From: Blautia wexlerae
GTDB lineage: Bacteria > Bacillota > Clostridia > Lachnospirales > Lachnospiraceae
Length of the DNA stretch: 64,000 bases
Direction: 5' to 3'
Assembly (NCBI RefSeq): GCF_013300825.1
Contig: NZ_JAAIMY010000002.1
Span: 140,571 to 204,570 of the forward strand
Each line of letters starts with the position of its first letter. Position 1 is the stretch's first letter. The notes under the pieces were generated by a model. The model worked only from the letters and a program-made list of their open reading frames with translations. It did no database searches and was not told the origin of the DNA. This document shows positions 63,802 through 64,000 of this stretch, piece after piece. Both the position numbers and the translations under genes were made by a program.

Positions 63802-63901
63802 AATCAAGTCGCTTGAACAGAGCCGACAATCACAGATCGGAAGAACAGTTCGGAAATCCGGAAGAGTTCGAAAAACTTTGAAAAAAACTTGAAAAAAGTG
63901 C

Positions 63902-63930
63902 TTGACAAAGAAAAAGAGATGTGATAAAGT
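63902..63930 (+). promoter_or_regulatory. rRNA operon promoter P3
   Basis: GC + TTGACA, 17-base spacer, TAAAGT, followed by AAACAAG. It nearly repeats P2 129 bases downstream. Confidence 0.85.
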
Positions 63931-64000
63931 AAACAAGCTGTCGCGAGACAGACAACCTTGATAACTAAACAGTGAAACACATACGATTCTCGAAAATTCT
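63931..64000 (+). other. Probable 16S rRNA leader, cut by the window edge
   Basis: The sequence after P3 contains 'CCTTGATAACTAAACAGTGA', similar to leaders that precede 16S rRNA genes in Clostridia. The mature rRNA is not reached. Confidence 0.65.

Overview
The window reads as chromosome of an anaerobic Gram-positive gut bacterium of the Clostridia, most likely Lachnospiraceae (Blautia/Ruminococcus-like). The reasons are strong AGGAGG-type ribosome sites, some TTG starts, the cysS-mrnC-rlmB-sigH order, an HrcA/CIRCE operator, a Spo0A-type DNA-binding domain, and many families typical of that group. Genus is an inference. Nearly all genes lie on the + strand. No prophage, insertion sequence or CRISPR array is present.

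Layout. 1-9.1 kb is a glycan-use locus: the end of a sugar-binding lipoprotein, two MalFG-type permeases, a GH38 alpha-mannosidase, a PfkB sugar kinase, a GH4 glycosidase and a ROK kinase. It has no ABC ATPase of its own. 9.2-13.9 kb holds tcdA (tRNA ct6A), a rhodanese-PP-loop sulfurtransferase fusion, and larB-larC for the nickel-pincer cofactor. A GH31 glucosidase faces the other way (14-16 kb). An alanine symporter, trmO, aspartate kinase, a nuclease-helicase fusion and a secreted class A beta-lactamase-fold protein follow (16.4-24.4 kb). 24.6-29.7 kb is a housekeeping run: glycerol-1-phosphate dehydrogenase, ispF, cysS, mrnC, rlmB, sigH, then tRNA-Thr(GGT).

Behind that tRNA lies a small accessory island (29.8-31.0 kb). 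It contains what looks like a complete Fst/par-type type I toxin-antitoxin locus: a 29-residue membrane peptide, a convergent antisense RNA with its own consensus promoter, a shared bidirectional terminator, and 16-nt direct repeats that let the two RNAs pair at the toxin start. A Uma2-type gene lies beside it. This is the most interesting find in the window.

31.2-44 kb carries glnS, maf, two HAD phosphatases, a wall-anchored repeat protein, htpG under a perfect CIRCE element, a free-standing Spo0A C-terminal domain protein, a DegV protein and a cold-shock gene with a long leader. 44.2-48.9 kb is pyrC-F-K-D-E. 49-52 kb holds membrane proteins and an M29-like peptidase. 52.2-55.8 kb is purE-M-N-D. 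56-61 kb carries an internally deleted AlkD-type gene, an SseB-like gene, and a GntR regulator next to clpC. 60.6-63.2 kb has radA with its conserved partner gene and a HAD phosphatase. The last 0.8 kb holds a 206-bp imperfect palindrome and three tandem strong promoters whose layout indicates that an rRNA operon begins just past the right edge.
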